The notes beneath the pieces were generated by a model. The model did not search any database and was not told where the DNA came from. It worked only from the letters and a program-made list of their open reading frames with translations. DNA of 6,011 bases. Source: Bacillota bacterium. Lineage in GTDB: Bacteria; Vulcanimicrobiota; JAMDEM01. The position numbers and the translations under genes were made by a program. This document shows positions 4,417 through 6,011 of this stretch, one piece after another. The stretch spans positions 1 through 6,011 of the forward strand of contig JAMDEM010000158.1 of the NCBI GenBank assembly GCA_023486985.1. Reading direction: 5' to 3'. How positions within the stretch are numbered: position 1 is the stretch's first letter; every line of letters begins with the position of its first letter.

Positions 4417-5844
4417 TTATTGAGCTTCCATCTCTTCCACCGGCGGCTTTAACCTGCCGGCAAGACCCTCCGCCACAGTCCAGATATCTCCCGCGCCAAG
4501 AGTAAGAACCAGGTCTCCCGGCTGGATAATGCCGAGAAGATATTCTACTATTTCTTCCTTTCTGGGAATAAATTTCACTTCCGGACCGGAGCCGTTTCTC
4601 CTTACATTTCTTGCAAGCTCTTCCGCTGATACGCCTTTAATAGGCGTCTCACCGGCTGAATAAATATCGGTAACGATAAGAACATCAGCCGAATGGAATG
4701 AATCCTTGAATTCTTCAGAAAGAAATTTTGTTCTCGTATAGCGATGGGGCTGGAATACTGCTATGACCCTCTTTTTCCAGCCTGTTCTTGCCCCTTCAAT
4801 AGCCGCCATAACCTTTGAAGGATTATGGGCATAATCGTCAACAATCATTATATCTTCATACTCGCCCCAGAGCTGGAATCTTCTCTTAACGCCGATATAG
4901 TCTCCAAGAGCTTTCTTCATATCCTTGTACTTCAAGCCAAGCTCAAACCCAACCGCGATGGCGGCAAGGGCATTCAAAATGTTATGTTTGCCCGGAACAT
5001 TCAAGTGGAGTGTTCCAAGAATCCTGCCTCTTTTCTTAACCTTGCAGAAAGACTGGAAATCTTTCAACTGCACGGAAGTTGCAGAGTAATTAGCGCCCCT
5101 GCTGAAGCCGTAAGTGATATAGGGTTTATTAATCTCCGGCAGGATTTCTTTAATTTTCCCGCTGTCAATGCAAAGAATTGCTTTGCCGTTGTCAGGAATT
5201 TTATCTATAAACTGCTTAAAAGTGGAAACAACCATCTCCCTGATTTTTGCCTGGTCATACTCAAGATTGCAAAAAGGCGCCACGTTAAGGTTTACATCCG
5301 CATCTATATTGGTAACAACTGCAATCTTGGGCTCAAGGCTGGTGAAAGAGGCATCGCTTTCATCAGCTTCGGCAACCAGGTATTCATCCCTGCCAAGCTT
5401 CGCATTGGAGCCGATATCGTTTAATTCCCCGCCTATGATAACTGTAGGATTCTTGCCGCATTTTTCCAGCATCATTGCTATCATTGAAGTCGTTGTGGTT
5501 TTCCCGTGAGTCCCGGCAACCGCAATTCCATAGCGGGTCTTCATAAGATAATCCAGCATCTCGGCTCTCTGCTTGATGGGAATGCCTCTTGATTTTGCTG
5601 CAGCTATTTCAGGATTATCCTCCGAAACTGCAGAAGAAACTACAACTACATCTGCGCCTTCGACATTCTTTCCATCGTGTCCGAGATAAAAGACCGCACC
5701 CATATTTTGAAGGCTCTGAACAAGCCTTGAACTGCGCAAATCCGACCCTGAAACTTTATGACCCAGCTGAAGCAAAACCCGGGCTATCCCGCTCATGCCG
5801 ATGCCGCCGATCCCGACAAAGTGCACATGATTGTATTCTTTCAT
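4417..5844 (-). CDS. murC: UDP-N-acetylmuramate--L-alanine ligase
   Basis: MurC adds the first amino acid, L-alanine, to UDP-MurNAc in the cytoplasm using ATP. The 475-residue length is normal. In order it shows the nucleotide-sugar-binding GIGGIGMSG (11-19), the P-loop AGTHGKTTTT (110-119, Lys115), EADESDASF (159-167, Glu159), GKHNILNALAA (285-295), KRRF (320-323), DDYAHNP (336-342), FQPHRYTRT and the C-terminal LGAGDIWTVAEG. One key site is odd: after TNIDAD (178-183), where Mur ligases have His followed by a hydrophobic residue and Asp or Glu, it reads VNLNVAPFCNLEYD (184-197), so the metal-binding His (E. coli His199) is missing and about nine residues may be inserted. The frame is otherwise intact. 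The ATG has AAAGGAG at 6 nt and lies 14 nt after murG. An unusually long gap follows before ddl. Family is certain; activity is likely but not shown. Confidence 0.95.
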   Translation of the reverse strand: MKEYNHVHFVGIGGIGMSGIARVLLQLGHKVSGSDLRSSRLVQSLQNMGAVFYLGHDGKNVEGADVVVVSSAVSEDNPEIAAAKSRGIPIKQRAEMLDYLMKTRYGIAVAGTHGKTTTTSMIAMMLEKCGKNPTVIIGGELNDIGSNAKLGRDEYLVAEADESDASFTSLEPKIAVVTNIDADVNLNVAPFCNLEYDQAKIREMVVSTFKQFIDKIPDNGKAILCIDSGKIKEILPEINKPYITYGFSRGANYSATSVQLKDFQSFCKVKKRGRILGTLHLNVPGKHNILNALAAIAVGFELGLKYKDMKKALGDYIGVKRRFQLWGEYEDIMIVDDYAHNPSKVMAAIEGARTGWKKRVIAVFQPHRYTRTKFLSEEFKDSFHSADVLIVTDIYSAGETPIKGVSAEELARNVRRNGSGPEVKFIPRKEEIVEYLLGIIQPGDLVLTLGAGDIWTVAEGLAGRLKPPVEEMEAQ

Positions 5845-5858
5845 CGGCTTCTCCTTTC

Positions 5859-6011
5859 TTACTTCCTGATTAAACTTTCTATTATCTGCAGTATCTTATC
5901 TGCAGCATCCGGCTTCCCCGCCTTACGGCTTTTTTCCGCCATCTCCTGTAATTTCGCCGGATTTCCGGCAAGCTCTTCAACAGCGATTTTGAGCTTCCGG
6001 CGGATTTCACT
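5859..6011 (-). CDS. murG: MurG C-terminal end (partial): lipid II-forming GlcNAc transferase
   Basis: The frame enters from the right edge and ends at TAA (5859-5861), giving the last 50 residues, from SEIRRKLKIAVEELAGNP to SLIRK. The pattern of a helical segment with LAGNPAKLQEM, then KAGKPDAADKILQII, fits the C-terminal helix of MurG, where a conserved PDAA-x-KI stretch ends the GT-B fold. Full-length MurG transfers GlcNAc from UDP-GlcNAc to lipid I at the inner face of the membrane, making lipid II. Position supports the call: murG directly precedes murC in many dcw clusters, and here the spacing is 14 nt. Nothing can be said of the catalytic part, which lies outside the window. Confidence 0.85.
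   Translation of the reverse strand, partial: SEIRRKLKIAVEELAGNPAKLQEMAEKSRKAGKPDAADKILQIIESLIRK

Noticed and set aside
5263..5304. A pair of compensating frameshifts as the cause of the odd MurC segment
   Set aside because: Reading this DNA in the other two minus-strand frames does not yield the expected His motif, and one frame meets a stop (ATG CGG ATG TAA), so an in-frame variant fits better.
4825..5424. A 199-codon open frame on the plus strand opposite murC
   Set aside because: It lies wholly antisense to conserved MurC motifs, has no ribosome site I can see, and its translation resembles no family.

Overview
The window carries part of a bacterial division and cell wall (dcw) cluster on the minus strand, followed by a separate convergent gene on the plus strand. 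Read in the direction of transcription, the minus-strand genes are murG (only the last 50 codons), murC, ddl, ftsQ/divIB, a DUF881 gene and a DUF1290 small basic protein (sbp-like) gene. The first four serve peptidoglycan precursor synthesis and the divisome. The last two are membrane-associated companions of division genes, common in Gram-positive dcw clusters.

Layout from left to right. Positions 1-334 hold no gene, only a GC-rich stretch with several hairpins (to about 210) and then AT-rich DNA. A consensus sigma-70/sigma-A type promoter (335-363), with a LexA-like palindrome just upstream (320-333), drives a monocistronic gene for a small secreted protein of unknown family (432-890), which ends at a strong stem-loop terminator (905-934). 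Positions 960-1120 hold hairpin-rich intergenic repeats. The minus-strand block sbp/DUF881/ftsQ/ddl (1125-3982) is tightly packed, with a 1-nt overlap and short gaps. A 416-434 bp gap (from 3983 or 4001 to 4416) again holds repeats: an inverted second copy of the repeat beside sbp, and a 34-bp-period hairpin array. murC (4417-5844) and the murG end (5859-6011) close the window.

Organism: the mix of DUF881 and DUF1290 genes (usual in Bacillota and Actinomycetota) with ddl between murC and ftsQ (usual in Pseudomonadota and several deep lineages), moderate GC content, and hairpin-rich intergenic repeats suggest an uncultured or poorly sampled bacterial lineage. I cannot name the phylum. murB is not between murC and ddl, and ftsA/ftsZ do not follow the sbp gene; both places are occupied by related repeats.

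The points most worth a second look are: (1) MurC appears to lack the otherwise invariant metal-binding histidine and may carry a short local insertion; (2) the LexA-type box on the promoter of the unknown secreted protein; (3) the same composite repeat in opposite orientations on both sides of ddl-ftsQ-DUF881-sbp. I see no clearly new multi-gene system.
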